A DNA stretch of 64,000 nt from Todiramphus chloris collaris (GCA_025345505.1 JANVCC010000077.1:3132446-3196445), one strand, 5' to 3'. Counted from the first letter of the stretch, positions 1 to 14,259 are shown. The notes: generated by a model from the letters alone, not told the origin. A program made the numbers and translations.

Positions 1-80
1 TATGGTTTAGTTTTAGGAAGTTGGACTCAATGTTCCTTCTGGTTCCCTTCCAACTTGAGATACTCTATGATTCTATGATA
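1..80 (+). mobile_element. CR1 LINE 3' end, truncated by window edge
   Basis: The block contains GTTGGACTCAATG, then CCCTTCCAACTTGAGA and a terminal CTATGATTCTATGAT. This is the characteristic 3' untranslated end of avian CR1 retrotransposons, in sense orientation. Some divergence from the CR1 consensus is visible. Anything upstream lies outside the window. Confidence 0.85.
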
Positions 81-804
81 TTGATCTTCCATGGCGGTCT
101 TTGCTCTGTGGCTGGCTACACAGGTGCTGTGCTGGTAGGTTTTTTACTAGAAATATGTGGGTGGAACAAGTGGCTGTGACAGGCACCACCAAGCCACGCT
201 GCCTCCTGCTTGTGGTGGGAAAAGGGGATCTGGCTCTAGGTAGTATCATCTAATTTAAGATGGTGATGTGTGGTGTGGCATGGCACTCTGTGAGAGGAAG
301 CAGTCCCTGCTTATGGTCTTTCTGTGGGTTGAGGTTTTGTTCGCTGAGATCTTTAAGGAAAGAAGCTCCTGTTTTGGTTAATGTTAACCCTTCTCCCAGT
401 TGCCAGCAGTGGGGGCTGTGAAGTCAGGAGAGAGCATCCTCTGTTCTGGCTGCCTATTTTATCCTCTGTCTTGTAGCAAAGGCAAATCAGGCAGTCTGCT
501 GCCTCAGGCCCTGTTTTTGGGGTTGGGGAGAGAAGCATCACTTCCATAGCCACAGTCAGCTTGGACTTGCTGTTCTCTTGGTAATGTGGCATTACTAATT
601 GCTTGTTGCAAACTTGAGAAGATGGGCTGGCACAGCTCTCTGGTAGCTAGCAGTATATCTCCTTGGTTTTACTTTGCTGAAGTAACATTGGTTTATATGA
701 TTTGACAGGTGACTGTGTATGGGATGCAAGGTTTGACAAAGTAGCTGTTGCATTTACACGTGTCTGTGACATCCCGGTACTGTCACCCTTGAGGATGCTC
801 ATTG
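81..804. other. Unique intronic sequence, nothing recognised
   Basis: Mixed-composition unique DNA between two CR1 tails. I see no exon, RNA gene or repeat. A minus-strand open frame of 79 codons at 353-592 has no recognisable motif and is taken as chance. Confidence 0.6.
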
Positions 805-872
805 CAGGGAGGTTGGACTAGAGGGCCTTTAAAAGTCCCTTCCAACCCAAACTGTTCTATGGTTCTATGAGG
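805..872 (+). mobile_element. CR1 LINE 3' end
   Basis: The run from GGGAGGTTGGACTAGAGG through CCCTTCCAACCCAAACTG to TTCTATGGTTCTATGA matches the CR1 3' end closely. It is 5'-truncated, as is usual for CR1. It is less decayed than the copy at 7945-8098, suggesting a later insertion. Confidence 0.9.
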
Positions 873-2360
873 AGTAAAATGCTTAAGACTCCTAACATGA
901 TTCCCTCATGAGTGAGTCTTGCATTTAGACAGCTCTCCTTGCACTTGAAATGTTTACTGGGAAAATCTACATTCGTCTACCCCTATTCCAGGCACACACG
1001 CCCACTCTTGACCTAGACAAAAGCATGTTCAGGAACAACAAGTTCCTTCCATGAAAATCAAAAATGAATGATGCAAGAACTGAGTCACCTTATTGTTAGG
1101 ATAGTGAATTATTGAACTCCGTGCACATCATGAACCTATCATTCATCACAGCAGAGTTTGACAGGTATGTTAACCTCATTCAAGTTACTGTTTGCTTGTA
1201 GAACAGACTCGGGTTGGTTAGCTTCATATAGCAGGATGAAAGGCCTCAAACTCAGTAAGATATGAAACATTGAGAATTGGACATTAAGGTGGAGCTCAGG
1301 CTGAGGACTTTTTTACAACTATGAATAAAAGTAATAAAATGTACTTTTATTATTTTAATGACCATGGCATGTCTTGAATTGCAAAGGTCACTCTGAGATC
1401 TAAAGGGAGAAAGAAAAGAGTATGATCAAGGGAACAACACTTTCCATCTTCTCTGCCATTATCTGTAACCAAGGTTATGTTCTTGTGCCAAATCACTATT
1501 GCACCAGGTAGGTTTGCAGTGTAATTTAGCTGTATTGCTTCTTATGTAGCTATAATTTTTGTTTGGGAGAAAAATGTATGCTAAAAGATCCGTTTTTCAG
1601 AGTATCCACAGTACTAGCTGGCAATAATGGAAGAACATCTAACAGACCTAATGTGGACTCTTCCATGTATGAAAATCCTTCATTGCACGCCTATTCAGGG
1701 TGACATCTGTCTTTGCTATTGTGCAGAAGGATTAGGAACAAGTAGCTTTTCCATAATAGTTGCATCCTGCTTGCAGAGTCATGAATACATGCAACTAACT
1801 GTGATGTTCTCCTGCTTTAGAACTCCTTAGAGTTCTTTTTTGCCCATAGTACCCCAGTGTCTTATGTTCTGTGACACAATGGACACCATTCGATCCTTAT
1901 ATCCTTTCCACAGGTTAAAGTACTAGTGAAAGGAATGAGGGAAGGAATCTACTGCTGCGGGTATATTCACGTTCCTTTGGGATAATCATCAGGACCTGAA
2001 ATGTGTTTTTAAAGTAATCTTTGGCAACATGGTTGAAGAACATCTGGGAATTTGACTTCTTTTTTTGCCACACCCATGGCCCTTAGTGTGGAAATAGCTA
2101 GAGCAATCCTGTTTCTACTTAGAGGGATTGCACTGCTGTGATTAGAGCAGGTTAGGAACTTGCTGATGAGCTTTGTGTTGGATGCTATTTCCAGTACCTC
2201 ATCTATTCATTCCTTTTGGGTTTTCAATCTATCTGTCAGCTTCTTATTCATTATCAGTTCTCCAAATGATGACCTTTTCTAAAAAAGCGTAGGAAGAGAG
2301 ATGGCTTTCCTAAGAAGAGAGTTATGCAAAGGGGAGTAAAATACCCTAAAGAAGGAGAAA
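873..2360. other. Unique intronic sequence, nothing recognised
   Basis: AT-rich unique DNA. A short stretch around 1320-1360 is dominated by TAAAA/TTTTATT. No coding, RNA or repeat signal could be supported. Confidence 0.6.
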
Positions 2361-2421
2361 TAATTTTTTTCTTTTTCTTTTCTTTTTTTTTTTTTTCTTT
2401 TAAAGGAAAAAAAAAAAAAAA
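2361..2421. repeat. Paired T tract and A tract
   Basis: A T-rich stretch with an unbroken run of 14 T (2383-2396) is followed after about 10 bases by an unbroken run of 15 A (2407-2421). The two runs are complementary, so this is a low-complexity inverted repeat able to fold on itself. It also produces spurious Lys/Phe-rich open frames on both strands. Confidence 0.9.
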
Positions 2422-5400
2422 TTGGCAGAAATCCATTTTTGGGCATAGCTGTAAAAAGTCAGGAAGCAAGCCTGGATTAAGTGAGAAACCAGCCCATATC
2501 ATGCTTACAGAAGGCAAATGCTAAGATTATTATGTTAGCTACACTAGTAACAGAGCTACTCTTGATATTAATCTGAGGGTTCTGATATCACACTGGCTGG
2601 AATTTTGGTAATTGTGCCTGTGGCATATGCTTCTAAAATTTCATGCTTGAATTATACTTTTAGGGGAGAAAGTGTGGCTAGAAATGCATTACCTTAGATA
2701 CAGCATTCACTTAACAGCCAAGGTCCTATACATCCATCACTTGCCACAGAGCTTGTGTTCCTGAATCTGAGTGTGTGTGCTTGAGTTCTCTCTCTTTCTC
2801 ATTTTATGTGCATTTTTGTTCGCTACCCCACATATACAAGTTTTCCTAGCCTTTATGGTTATGGAGAAAATGTCAGAATGTGAACTGAAGCATTAGCTGT
2901 CTCCCCGGGAGTTCGGATAGCCAGAATGAATAATTTTGAGACATTTGAACAAGCTGGCTCATTATATGAGGTGTTAACTCTGGAGTTTGCAGATGACCAA
3001 TTAAGCACCCACAATGATTCACAAGTGATGGTTTTAGCAAAACCAGACAGCTAATTTGTGTAGTCGTGAACTTATCCTGTTAGCTCTCTGTAGCACAACA
3101 CACAAGTCTTTGGCTACCTCTTTCTCATCCTTACATGTATCTTTAGTGTAGTAAAACCAGAATATTTAGGGAAAAATAAAGCACGTGAAAAACACTATGT
3201 GAATACAAATAGTGACGATAATTTGTGGTCTTAATTTACTTAGATGGGATCTGAATTAATTAGATAATATGTGTAAGAGTCCAGGGCATTTGTGACAGAG
3301 TGTTGATCTATCTTGCACTAGGATGTAAATTAGGAAGGACAGAAACCACCATGAACTTAGTGGCTGTGAGTCAAATTCACTGTTGATCTCCTTATTCTAG
3401 GTGTGTTTTTAAACTATTGACCAAGACATCAGGTGTCTTGGACACAGATGAACATTTTAGTCAGGGAAGTAACTCTCTAAACACGTTAAGATGGAATGTG
3501 TTTATCCTTTTTTACAGGGATGGAGGGGGTTTACTCTGGTGGAGTACTGTAAGTAGCCATTTGAAAGAGGAGTTTTCTTTTTCCTTTGTGTTTGAAGGCA
3601 AAAGGGAAAAGGACATTTAAATGAAGACTGACACACCCATTATCCAAGAGCTAGTAGTCCATTATGTCAAAAGGGCTGGAAAAAAATCAGTCCAGGAAAA
3701 AATGCTCAATCCAGGCTTCATGTCAAACCTCTGAGCCTGGTTAAATCCTCCCTGAAGGTTTTCAGTCTGGAGACGGGGGAATAAATGGGATCTGTAACTT
3801 TCTGGACCATTGGCCTTCCTCAGTTTCATGATCAGATGAGTTGAGTGTTGACTAAATCCTGAATGTGTTGTGAAGCTGCATTTATTCATTTCCCAAATGG
3901 ATTACATAGGTTTGCTTGTTTGCAGGTTTTCTTCTATTTTTGTCTGTTCCCTCACCCATACTGAGTAAGATACCTCTGCCATCAGAGGAACTGGGAAATG
4001 AATTCTTAAAGTGTTTGCTTTATTTTCTGAGCAGAGATAAACAGTGAAGAGAATTGTAAGCTTATACAGATCCAGTTTATTGTTTCTATTGTGAACTCTT
4101 TCAGATAAGCAAGGGTGGCTAAAGGCAATGCCACCTTGTGATTCCCGGCCTCTTGCAGTCAGAATTTTATCCTGTCCAGTGGGACAGGATGACACTGAGT
4201 CATGGTATAAAGAGATGAGGAATTTGATTTCACACACAGAATAGTCAACTAAGCAATAGTTGTCCTTTAACTGCCACTAGAAACTTGACTAGTGAAGTTG
4301 ATGTGCTAAATAGATCAGAGGCCAGATTCAGCATTGGTCAACAAGGATCCATTGCTACTGAAATTTAGTAATTACCATCAAAGTAAAATTAAATTAGCTG
4401 GAAGGAGTCAGAGCAATTGGTTCAGCAACTATTTCTTTCTTTGGCCTACTGAAACACACAGGCTACGTGTGCATGTGTGAAACAGAATCATGTAACACCT
4501 CATATTCCTGTTGTCCAGGAAATGAGCTTGTCCCTTACTCAGTAGAACAAACTGCATGGTCATGGCCACACCTTCTCTTCGGTGGTAACTGCAAAGCCTC
4601 AGCCACCTGCTGTAGTGGGACCTGAGAAGGAATTAGTTCTGAAGCTCATTCAACAGCAGCAGCTTCTTCCATTAGCAAAAAATACTTGCACAAAATGTCT
4701 GATGTATTATTACCTAGATTTATTGCAGTGCAGTGTTCCTCTTGGCTTTTCTCTTTCTGTCTTCTCACTCACTTTGGAAGTCACATATGGGATATTAATT
4801 TTTGCCTGAACAATTGCTCAAGAGATGGTACAAAGAGAGACTGAGTGGTTGGTGTCTCAAGGAGCTTGTAGCCTAGGTATAATAAAAACAGTGTCGGCTA
4901 GGAAAATACAAGGAAAAGAATGGCACAGTTAATGCCCAGCAGGCCAGGTCTACGTGTTTACTAGTACCTGCAGTCCTTTCTGTTGCAAGGTATTTTGGAC
5001 ACATCACAATAAAGGAGAGGTTTAAAAGAAATTCAAAAGTATATATTAAAATTTGTGCAGAAGCTCAGTGTGTTCTGTTACAGTGCAAGGAAAGGGTGCT
5101 GGGGGGGAAGGGCTCCTGCATTTAATGTGTGAGCAAAGGAGGCTGCAAGTGGTCAAGTGAGAGAAAAGTCAAGAAGGAAAGAAAGAAGTGCTGTGTGTTG
5201 GTGGTGTAATTTAGGAAGAAATAGTCAGGGAGAAACTGAAGGAATGGAAAAGTAACTAGAAAGGAGTGGTGAAAAGACAAGTAGGATTTCAGAGCTGGAA
5301 GCCTTTAGGATGAAGAGAACAGACATTTAGTTTAAACAGTTCCAAAGAGAGAAGGGAGAGTAACAGCAGATACAGGTCTTCAAGGGCTTTCTCCCAGAAG

Positions 5401-7944
5401 TGAAGGGAGCATGAGTGGAAGCAGTAGATGTTGAGAATAAGGGAAAACAGGTGCTATTGGTAAAGTAGAGAAGGGCCAATAAATAGGAACGAAGGGCAGA
5501 ACAGTTCAGAGTGCCATGCAGGGAAAATGCAAAACTTCTTCCCATTACTGGCACTGCTGTTGCAAAGTACCTATTGTGTATTGCTGCCTCTTGCCCACCA
5601 GCCTGTTGTCGTGAAAACATGCGCTTGCTCTCAGCAGCAAGAGCTTTCTGGGGAACTCAGACTGCTAAGCTGCTATGATTTTTCTTTTTCTTATAATGTG
5701 AGGCAAAGAAGTGTACAAAGAAGCAGGAAGGTTTCAGATGGGCTCCCTCAATTATAAGCCATTTCTTACTAGCCATGACACCAAATAAATGCCATGTATA
5801 CACTGAATTTACTGCATACGTGTGGTGTTGCCAACCTCAGGGTTTTGAGCAGCTTGATCTGTTAGTAAATCCATTCTGCACCTTCATCTACACAAAGTCA
5901 GGTGTTACAAATGCGACCTTTAGTAACTGTTACGGGTCCTCTATTTGCAGTGGCCCTTTGCTGCTCAGAGATTGCAATTTTCTTTTGCTTGAAGCTACAT
6001 ACATTCACACGGTGAAAATTGGAGCTTATCCCCCATGCTTTTAGATGTGATTGCCTTCTGTGCAGGTTAAAATTCAGCTAGCTGGTAAAGCAAGGGCTTT
6101 TGCTAAACCGTCAGCTATGCTATTATATGCCTCTGGGAAAGCTGCAGCACAGAGAGAAAAGGAGAGTGCAAGTAGTATCCTCTGGAATTACACTGTTAAA
6201 TATGTATTGAGAATCAGTTACAATGATACCATTTTTAGGCTTGTTACCATTATGGATTTATGTGATACCATTTTCTGGTTTCATTACTTTTTTTTTTTTT
6301 TGTCAAGAAAAAGAAATACCTGCTTTGGAACTTTAAGACCTCATAAAGCCTGGAAAAGGATAACTATGCAGTATTCCTTTGGATTCCTTTCTTAACGTTA
6401 CTTTCTTTCTCCTCTTTTCTAAGCCTGCTAACACGGCTTTTTTCTTCTGAACCACCTCATTTGGCAGATACGTAAGGACATACATGTTTAAAGCAACAAC
6501 AAATACTGTTATGTGGTTGTATGTACCTCAGGTTCTTCCACTAGCTGGATATTTGTTTGTAAAGCTATAATAGAAATATTCTTATTGTAATCAAATACTT
6601 TAAAAAGACCTGATGTGTGCATGAAAATTAAAGCACAAAAATTCTCATCTACTTCTATTGTTGAAAGATTTAATTTTCTCTGTGTGCCTGTCTTCTGTGC
6701 CCTAGGTAACTGCAGACTGGGAGGTTAAAGGGTGGACAGAGCATTAATGTGGAAAGAAAAAAAATACCAGCTTCAGATGTTTTGCTGATGAAAATAAGGT
6801 TTTTGTGGAAATGGAAATAAGGGAGTGTCTTAAATCAGCTGATATGTGTAGTTTGGGTCCATTTCCTAGTGGATATACACCCTTGTGACAGGACCTACCA
6901 GTGCAGTTGGTAGAAATGGCTGTTTGACCCTGAATGGTCATGAGAAATTGATTTGTGTTCTTACTCTTGGAGGTGGGTCCCCCTGAGCCAAGGCTGATGC
7001 ACAGTGGCAGGGAATGATGTGTAGGCAACTTATCCTCTGCTGCATATCTGTTTTGACAACAAATAAATTACTTGTTTTCTACTCTTGTCAGTCTGCTGCT
7101 TTTCATGAGCACTGGGGGGTGGGGGGGAAGGAGAACCACAATTTAAAAAAAAAAAAGTGGCTGGGTATGTGTCATTTCTGGATTACCACAGAGACTGTCA
7201 CGTTAAGGTAGTGTCTTAATAGCTTAAGCTGTGCAGAAATGAAAAGCTAGGTACAGAAACTTGGGCTAAATTTATCACCACAGGTGATGGTGAGAACCAG
7301 AACCTGTCTAGTGAGTTACAATGTCGCCTTCCTTTATGGGGATAAATTAACTGCATTATAGTCCACATAAATTGCATTTATACCACACAGATTTGTTAGG
7401 GCTGTATATCAGGAAGCACTTTCTTCTTTGCTAATGACAAAATTGCTTTGGCCTTTCTAGAGTTTGGCATACTGGAGCATAATCCAGCTATCTCTCTGCT
7501 CTTTCTCCAGCATTGTCATCTTGTCTTTGCTTGTTTTATTTGCCCAGTGTTACTTCCTGCCTTCTTGCTTTGTTCCTCTTTGAGAACAAGGTGACAGTGA
7601 TTCTTGATGCCTGCCACATTTGGAAGGTATTCTTTTAATCCCATTGCTGAAATATCTGTACAGTTATGTGGCACTGAATTTGTTCACTAAAATACTCATT
7701 GATGACTGAAAGGGATGGAGGAGGAAGAAGAGGAAGATCAGGCTAGGCTGTCCTCTCAGTTGCTTTCATGTCAATCTGTAAACTTCTCTGATATGTTCTC
7801 TGTTGTTTAAGGTAATAATCTTTTTTTCCTGTGTCTGTAAAGGACTGGATGAGATCATGCTTAAAATACAGAAAGAAAGAGAAGGTTAGTTCATATGAAA
7901 AGTTTTATAATGGTAAACTGAGTAAAGCCTGGTATAAATCCTTA
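2422..7944. other. Unique intronic sequence with minor low-complexity tracts
   Basis: No exon or RNA gene recognised. A T-run sits near 6289-6301 and an A-run near 7145-7156. Around 4848-4870, a segment reading AAGGAGCTTGTAGCCTA faintly recalls an old interspersed repeat, but it is too short to call. The inverted repeat at 4169-4190 is listed separately. Open frames up to 114 codons lack any family resemblance. Confidence 0.55.
4169..4190. repeat. Short perfect inverted repeat, 9-bp arms
   Basis: ATCCTGTCC at 4169-4177 and its exact complement GGACAGGAT at 4182-4190 flank a 4-base loop. A G.T pair and a further T-A pair could extend the stem outwards. No terminator or gene context explains it. 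Confidence 0.85.
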
Positions 7945-8098
7945 GGAGGTTGTAGTGTTTCTGCCATTGGAGATCTTTGAAAACAGACTAGGCAAATATC
8001 TCTTGAGAGTGATTCAGGGAAAGTAGATCCTGCCTGGGGAATGGAGATTGGTTAGATAGCTTCTCCAGATCTGAATAGTTCAATTATTCTATGCTTCC
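7945..8098 (+). mobile_element. Decayed CR1 LINE 3' region
   Basis: The order of landmarks follows the CR1 3' end: GAGGTTGTAGTGTTTCTGCC, then TTGGAGATCTTTGAAAACAG, then GATCCTGCCTGGGG, then GATTGGTTAGATAG and a worn ATTCTATGCTTCC terminus. Many substitutions against the usual CR1 sequence indicate an old insertion. It is in sense orientation to the SorCS transcript. Confidence 0.78.
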
Positions 8099-11000
8099 AA
8101 ACCTGAATGATCCTCCAAGTTTGTTACTGGCTTTAATAGTGGCAGCAGGATTTGGTTCTGGTTGTTTTTCTTTGTCAGTGTCAATGACATCTTGATTTGC
8201 AAGAACTGCTGTGTTACTTGGCCTTTAATTCAGGCTTCTTAAATAACCAGAAACTTTGAGGTGGCTTGTCATGTTTTTTTTCCTGTGCAACTAGATGTAG
8301 GCTTTTGGGACAGAAATACTATATAATTCTGGCAGATAAGACCTGATATCATTTTCATGGGTTTTCTTTAAAGAAACATACAAATACTTTCTGATTGCTA
8401 TACGTATAGGTACAAGTTTTCAGTCGTTTCCTGGAAAATAGGAAGCACTTCAAAACTGGGTCTCTCTAAGCCACTGTAGCTAAAGCAAGTAATTGTATTT
8501 TTGCACTTTTCCCTGTGACAAAGTAATTTCTGGAGGATAACACCGCAGCTATGGCGATAACATCTTTACTTCAGACTGTGGGAAGAATGATAAGAAAAGC
8601 AAGCTGAAGTAGGCTGTGAAGGCAAAGCTTCAGTGAGGACTGGATTAACTATGTACGGCAGGTGGAGAAATTGGGAACTGCTTTTGTGTGATATGTGTGA
8701 AGTGGCAGCAAGGCCTGTGCTGGGGCAGAGGCAGGAGACTGAGTTTCCAGCAGGACAGGAGGGCTGAGCCATGTCAAGACAGCAAGAGGGGGAAGAGCAC
8801 TGAGGGACTTCAGCTGATCTTAGCAGAGCACAGCTCAGAGGTGGAGTCAGATGGGGCTCTGCTTTCTGCCTTCCCAGTGGTGCTTGCTACTGTAGGGTAA
8901 CTCCTGGATATCCACTGGATCTTCTGGTATCTCCACTTTGCTGGGAGAGTGGTATCCTAGTCCAGGCTTGGTGAAGAAGGTTAACTCATTTTACTACTTT
9001 GCAGCTGGGATAAGTAAAAAGGTGTTTAACATGTCTGGACTGTAAAAGCATATAGCTGTTGGAGGTAACTCTCTAAATTGCTAGACTCAGTTTTGCTCGG
9101 GTTCCTGTTGCCAAAGCTCATTTCTGACATTAAAATGTAATGACACTGGAACAGTGGCAGTGCACTGTGAAATTCTCCCTTTTTTGTGAGTTCTGCTTAT
9201 TTCTGGTATTCTCTGACAAGTCCCCTCCATCTAAGGCTACAGCTCCTTGCTGTCCAGGTTGTGTTATTGCTCTCTGATGTTTCTGTGAAGTCATCCAGCC
9301 CTACATCCCCAGTGGGCTGGGCATCCAACAGCTTTGTGCAGGATAGCAATACTAATAACTAGCGGGAGACTGATGCCGCTCCTCTGGTGTTTATTTGGAA
9401 GATGATTGAGAATATCTGCGTAAGAAATCAGACATGAGCAAGACAGAGGGGATGTCACATTCCTCTTCTAATGATAGCTTTTAGAAATAACTTGAAAATG
9501 TGTGGCATGTTGATGACTTAACACAGTGGCCAAGCAGTTGTGATCTCACAAAGCAAATTTGTCTTGTTTGGTCTCAACACAGATTCCTCTTCTGATGCAG
9601 TGCCCACATTGGACAGTCACTTCATGGGCTCATAAATGAAAGGCACACGAGCAAATCAGTGTGTTGTCCAGATCTCAGGAGTGACCCCTATAGAGGGTGC
9701 AGTGAGTTGCAATTGGTGGAATGTGAAACTTCTAGCTTCAAAAGATGCAGTTTGCTGTTTCCGATGTGTTTTGGCAATTGCTATCTCAGTCAGTCTTGGT
9801 TGTTGCTGAGAGACACTTTGGGTTTAATTAAGAGTGTAGGCTGTAGTTCAAAGCTGGCTTTAGTTGATTTGTTCTGCTGCTGTGACAGATGGGCTTTGAG
9901 TCACAAAGACATTGCCAAGGTCTGTACTGTCTGTCCATAGATCTTCATAAGGCATTGGTTATATGACCGTGAAGCTTGTAATGGTTGGACATCCAACTCC
10001 CTGTCTTTAAAGCTGCCTCTTGCCACACAATCCATGGCTACTGCTCAATGGAGAGAGAAGAACATTATGCCCTTGTAATTAAAAAGATGGTTCATTTAAG
10101 AAAGCCCTAAGTATCCACGCCTTAATTGGGCAACTGGTGAACTTTACTTTCTGGGCATGATGCAAAGACCAGTTACGTAGTAGGGAAGGAAATGGTCTTG
10201 TGAGTGGAAAGATTTTTGATTCATAGGCTAGTTAAAGTTGTTTTTTGGCAGGTTGGCTGCCAATAAACTGTGATGATATCTTGGCCTTCCTGCAACCAGT
10301 AGAGATGGGTCTTTTTTTCTCGCACACATCTCCCAGTGAATCACACCTGTGCACAGATGTCCACCTACTTGTGCTTATTCAACATATGCACTTTAACAAA
10401 GCCTAATTTATTGCACACCTTTAGCAGGTTTGATTCCAGCAACCTTTGAAAACTGTAGTATTAAATATGATATGAGCCAGCAGGGAGAAGGAAGCATGTA
10501 TTATATGTGATAAGAGGCAGGGTTTCCAGGGGTTTCTTTTCCCATGCTTAAATTTTTTGTTTACAGCACCAAAAGATGTGTGATCTGAAATTAAATTTGC
10601 ATCTGCTTGATGGAATGTGAAAAACACTTTGTATTTTCCACATTAAATTAGGTGAATGGGGTTTTTTTTCATTTTACTTTTTATATTTCAAAAATGTTCC
10701 TGGATAAATTTAGATGAACTTGAAAATCCAAGATGAAACAGAAAATCCAAGCTCTGTATGAAACCAGTGTGGAGGACAGATAGCCTTATCAGCTGCTTCC
10801 TAGCTCTGACCTTATCAGACCTTTTGATGCCATCTTGCTTCCAGCCCTCTAATAGAAGAGTTTTAGGTAGGGCTGAAAACAGAACTACTTCTGTACCAGA
10901 CCTAGGAGGAATCTCACAATTTGGAGTTTTGTGGTACATTGCAGGTTTTCTCCTGCAGTCCTAGCGCAACCTTGGCTGCTTTGTGTGGTACTTCTGGGGT

Positions 11001-13010
11001 GGTGTTGCCCTGCCATGCTGAGTTGCTGTATCTGGAGAGGATGTGTAGAGTCATACATGTTGGTTCCATATGGAGCTGGCTGGAACCTGATAGCTCTTGT
11101 GAGTTTGTCCTAAGCTGTGTTACAACCCACCAGATTGCTGTCTCCAGGAGTTTCATTTTGACTAACCTTGACTTGTTTGGGGTTTTTTTTTGTGTGTTTG
11201 TAGAGTGATTTAGATGGGGTGGCTCTGTAGGTGCAGCTTGTGTGTCATTGCCTGCCAACAAGTTTGTTTCTTGTTAGTGAGACCCGATACCCCTTTTTGT
11301 GATGATGACTCATAAGTATAGGGGGATCATAGATAAGGGAAGTCAAACAATGCATCCCTGAGCTATTACTATTTCTGACCAGGGCCAGCAGCTTCCAGTT
11401 TGAAAGCTGCACAGTGAAAGTAAGATTCGTTTTCTGCTTGTCTCTCCATTTCATTAAATTCCTGGTCTCAGCAACGGATTCATTTTGGACTATTTACTGT
11501 TCTTGTTGCCATCTTTGTCAGTGGAATGGGATATCAGCATGCTAATGCCTCATATAATCCGTGAATGATGGTAGAACACTGTCGCTCTTTGACATTTTCA
11601 ATGCTCTGTAATTTCATTATCTGGCCATTCTTCCCTTTCCCTGCAGTGTAGTGTGTCTGACATGGTGACTGCCACTTCTAATGTCTTTTTCTGCTACTAC
11701 TTCCAGAGACTTTCCTTTGTCTTCATGGGTGGTACATCTTTCCCAAAAGGAAGGTAATTCTTCAGATTAGAAAGAACTTCTCTTGCATCCTTAAATTATA
11801 TTTTTTTTCTCATGGCAGAAATAATCAATTGCTGCTTCTTTGCGATTTTCATCATGAAGGATTTTATAGTACCATGTTAGATACATATGCATCACTCTTC
11901 ACTGTAACATGGTCACTCTGAATGGAACAGGGGAGTTCTATAATGGAGAACTGTTAGTTCTGCTCTTGTCTCTTGTTTTTTACACAGCTTATTTCTTTGG
12001 GTGCCTTAATATCTATCTGTAAAGGCTAATACAAGACAAACACTTGACAATTCTTATTGTAGAAATGCGCTTTGGAAAGTGTGTTAAAATAGCAGAATGT
12101 TTAACAAGTGTCTCCTCATTCATTGAGGGAGCAGAGAGATGCCATGTATCTGACATGGTTTACTGCTCTCTGTGATCCACTTAAGACAATCATCTTGTCA
12201 TTTCTCAGATTCCTCATTATTTTAAGGGTGGAATACAGTGACAGTGCACTTGACTTTCCTTTTCCTGTCTTCCTGTGGTATATTATAAGATAATTTTGGT
12301 GGAATTTTGTTTCTTTGGGTTTTTTGGCTTTTGCAGGGGAGGTTTGAAGTTTGTTCAGAGGTGTTGAGAAGTGTCTTGGGATTTGTCGGATGTGGACACA
12401 TGACGTTCTTTGGGTTGCTCTAGAAAAAAATGCTGTCCTTACACTGTCGTAGCAAGGCAGGACTAGAAATGAGCTCACGGAGTGTGTACATGCAGGTGAC
12501 TTTGAAAGCCTATTTTAAATGTCTCTGGATATCAAAGACAGTAGAGCTTAAGACTTATTTTAGAAAAGTGGTTAGGCCTCTCAGTGAATGCTTATACCAA
12601 AGAGGAAGAATATGACCAACATTAGCAACAATTCAGTTAATGGCAGGGAATTTTGTTGGGTGTATAAGAGTGGGGATCAAGTGTCTGGAAATCCCAGAGA
12701 GTTTCTTGGTCATGGGCATGTTAGTTTCTCCGAGAAGTTTTGGAAGAGTGGTAGAAGCAAGTTCATAAGAAACTTCTCTCAGGGAAATAGAGAAACAAAA
12801 CCCAAGAAGCTTGTGGTTTGTGTGTTTTTTGTTTGTTTGTTTTTTCCCTGTCTTGGAAAATTTGTCTAAGTTGTTATTGGGGTTTTACTAATCTGTTAGT
12901 AACTGTTGTTACAGTTTGAAGGGACTTCTCATGGAATGCTTGGCATAATGGGGCACCTTATCCTGAGTTCAGCTCTGTCTCATCCTTTGGAAAATCATTT
13001 CATCTTCACA
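8099..13010. other. Unique intronic sequence
   Basis: No exon, RNA gene or transposon recognised. A T/G-rich patch with GTTTGTTTGTTT lies at 12811-12846. The overlapping open frames on both strands at 10688-11261 are short and featureless. Confidence 0.55.
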
Positions 13011-13087
13011 TCTTTTGTGGTTGGTTGTGTGTGTGCGTTGTTGTTTTGTTATCATTGGCTTTTTGCTTCTTTTTGTTTTGTTTTTTC
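13011..13087. repeat. T/G-rich low-complexity tract
   Basis: An imperfect alternation of TTG, TGTG and TTTTG units with almost no A. It is simple sequence rather than a tandem array of one unit. Confidence 0.75.
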
Positions 13088-14259
13088 AAAGAACAGATGA
13101 TAATATTTACTGACCTAAAACAGGCTGAAGACTTTTGGTTTAATTGCTTTGGATTTGTTGAAGTTCTGATTAGTGCTAAATGTTGCTGTTTCCACCCTTA
13201 CACCCAAATTTCTCATGATGGAATTACTGACTCTCCTGGGCTTGAAGGAAGATGCCATTGTGTTGGGTGCTGGACTGCAACACCTGTAAAACTTTGGATT
13301 TAACCTGGATTGTGGTATACTTGCTATGATTCCTACAACTGCAAGAGCCCTAAATCCCCTCTCTCCTCCCTTCTAGGCACATCTGAGGTGCTCTTGTATG
13401 CCTACTAATCCTTTGTTAATTCTGTACTCTCCAAGGGGCTGATGCAGTGCGTGGAGATTTACTGAGCAGTGTAAATGCAGCTTGGTATTTAGGGTCATGA
13501 CTGGCACTGACTGGCAACAAGGACATTTAACTAGATGTAGCCTTGTGCCAGAGCCCCTGCCCTAGTAAAAGAGTGAGGTACTGTCCCTTGCACAAGAGCT
13601 TCCAGTCCTTGGGCTACTGGTGTTGCAACATGTCCCCATTGAGGTATAGCTGAAGTGGATGTAGTATGTGGACAAGTGATGGGAATGTTCAGTGAATTGG
13701 AAGATCTGATTTACTGAATGAATATTTAGAGTGAAATCTTTATATGCATATATGACAAAAGGACTTGTGAGGCAGAAAGTGGGCCATGGGTCTACATACT
13801 TGTGTAGTGAGCAAAGGGAAGAGGTGGTTCTGAGGGGTACTGTTATGGTCAAGAGCTAGCAAGGTCTAGCTGGGTGAAGGGGAGAACTGTTTCTGAAGGC
13901 TGTTAACCAAAGGAGGTCAGTCTCTATATGCTGCTGCTTTGTACCAAAAAGTGTCTAACGCTCCCCTCTCTTGACTGGAGGGGAATCCAAAAGAGATTGG
14001 GCTCCTTGGACTAGCTTTAACATTCTTGAAGAGAGGAAGCATTTAAATTTCATGTCTAAAAAAAGCTTTATGGAACTAAGTTCTCAGCCACTCTGAGTAA
14101 TCTTGCTAAAGAGGCTACCTTGCTTTACAGCTTTAAATCTACTTTGGACAGAGTAGTAGCAATTATCCTATAGGGAACAATCTGGTATTTTCTGGATGAG
14201 CTAATAGGCCTCTTGCATCTCTAATTTCCATTGTGTTGTGAAGATGTGGATGATTGTTA
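13088..14259. other. Unique intronic sequence, nothing recognised
   Basis: Ordinary unique DNA. I see no repeat, exon or RNA gene. Confidence 0.55.
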
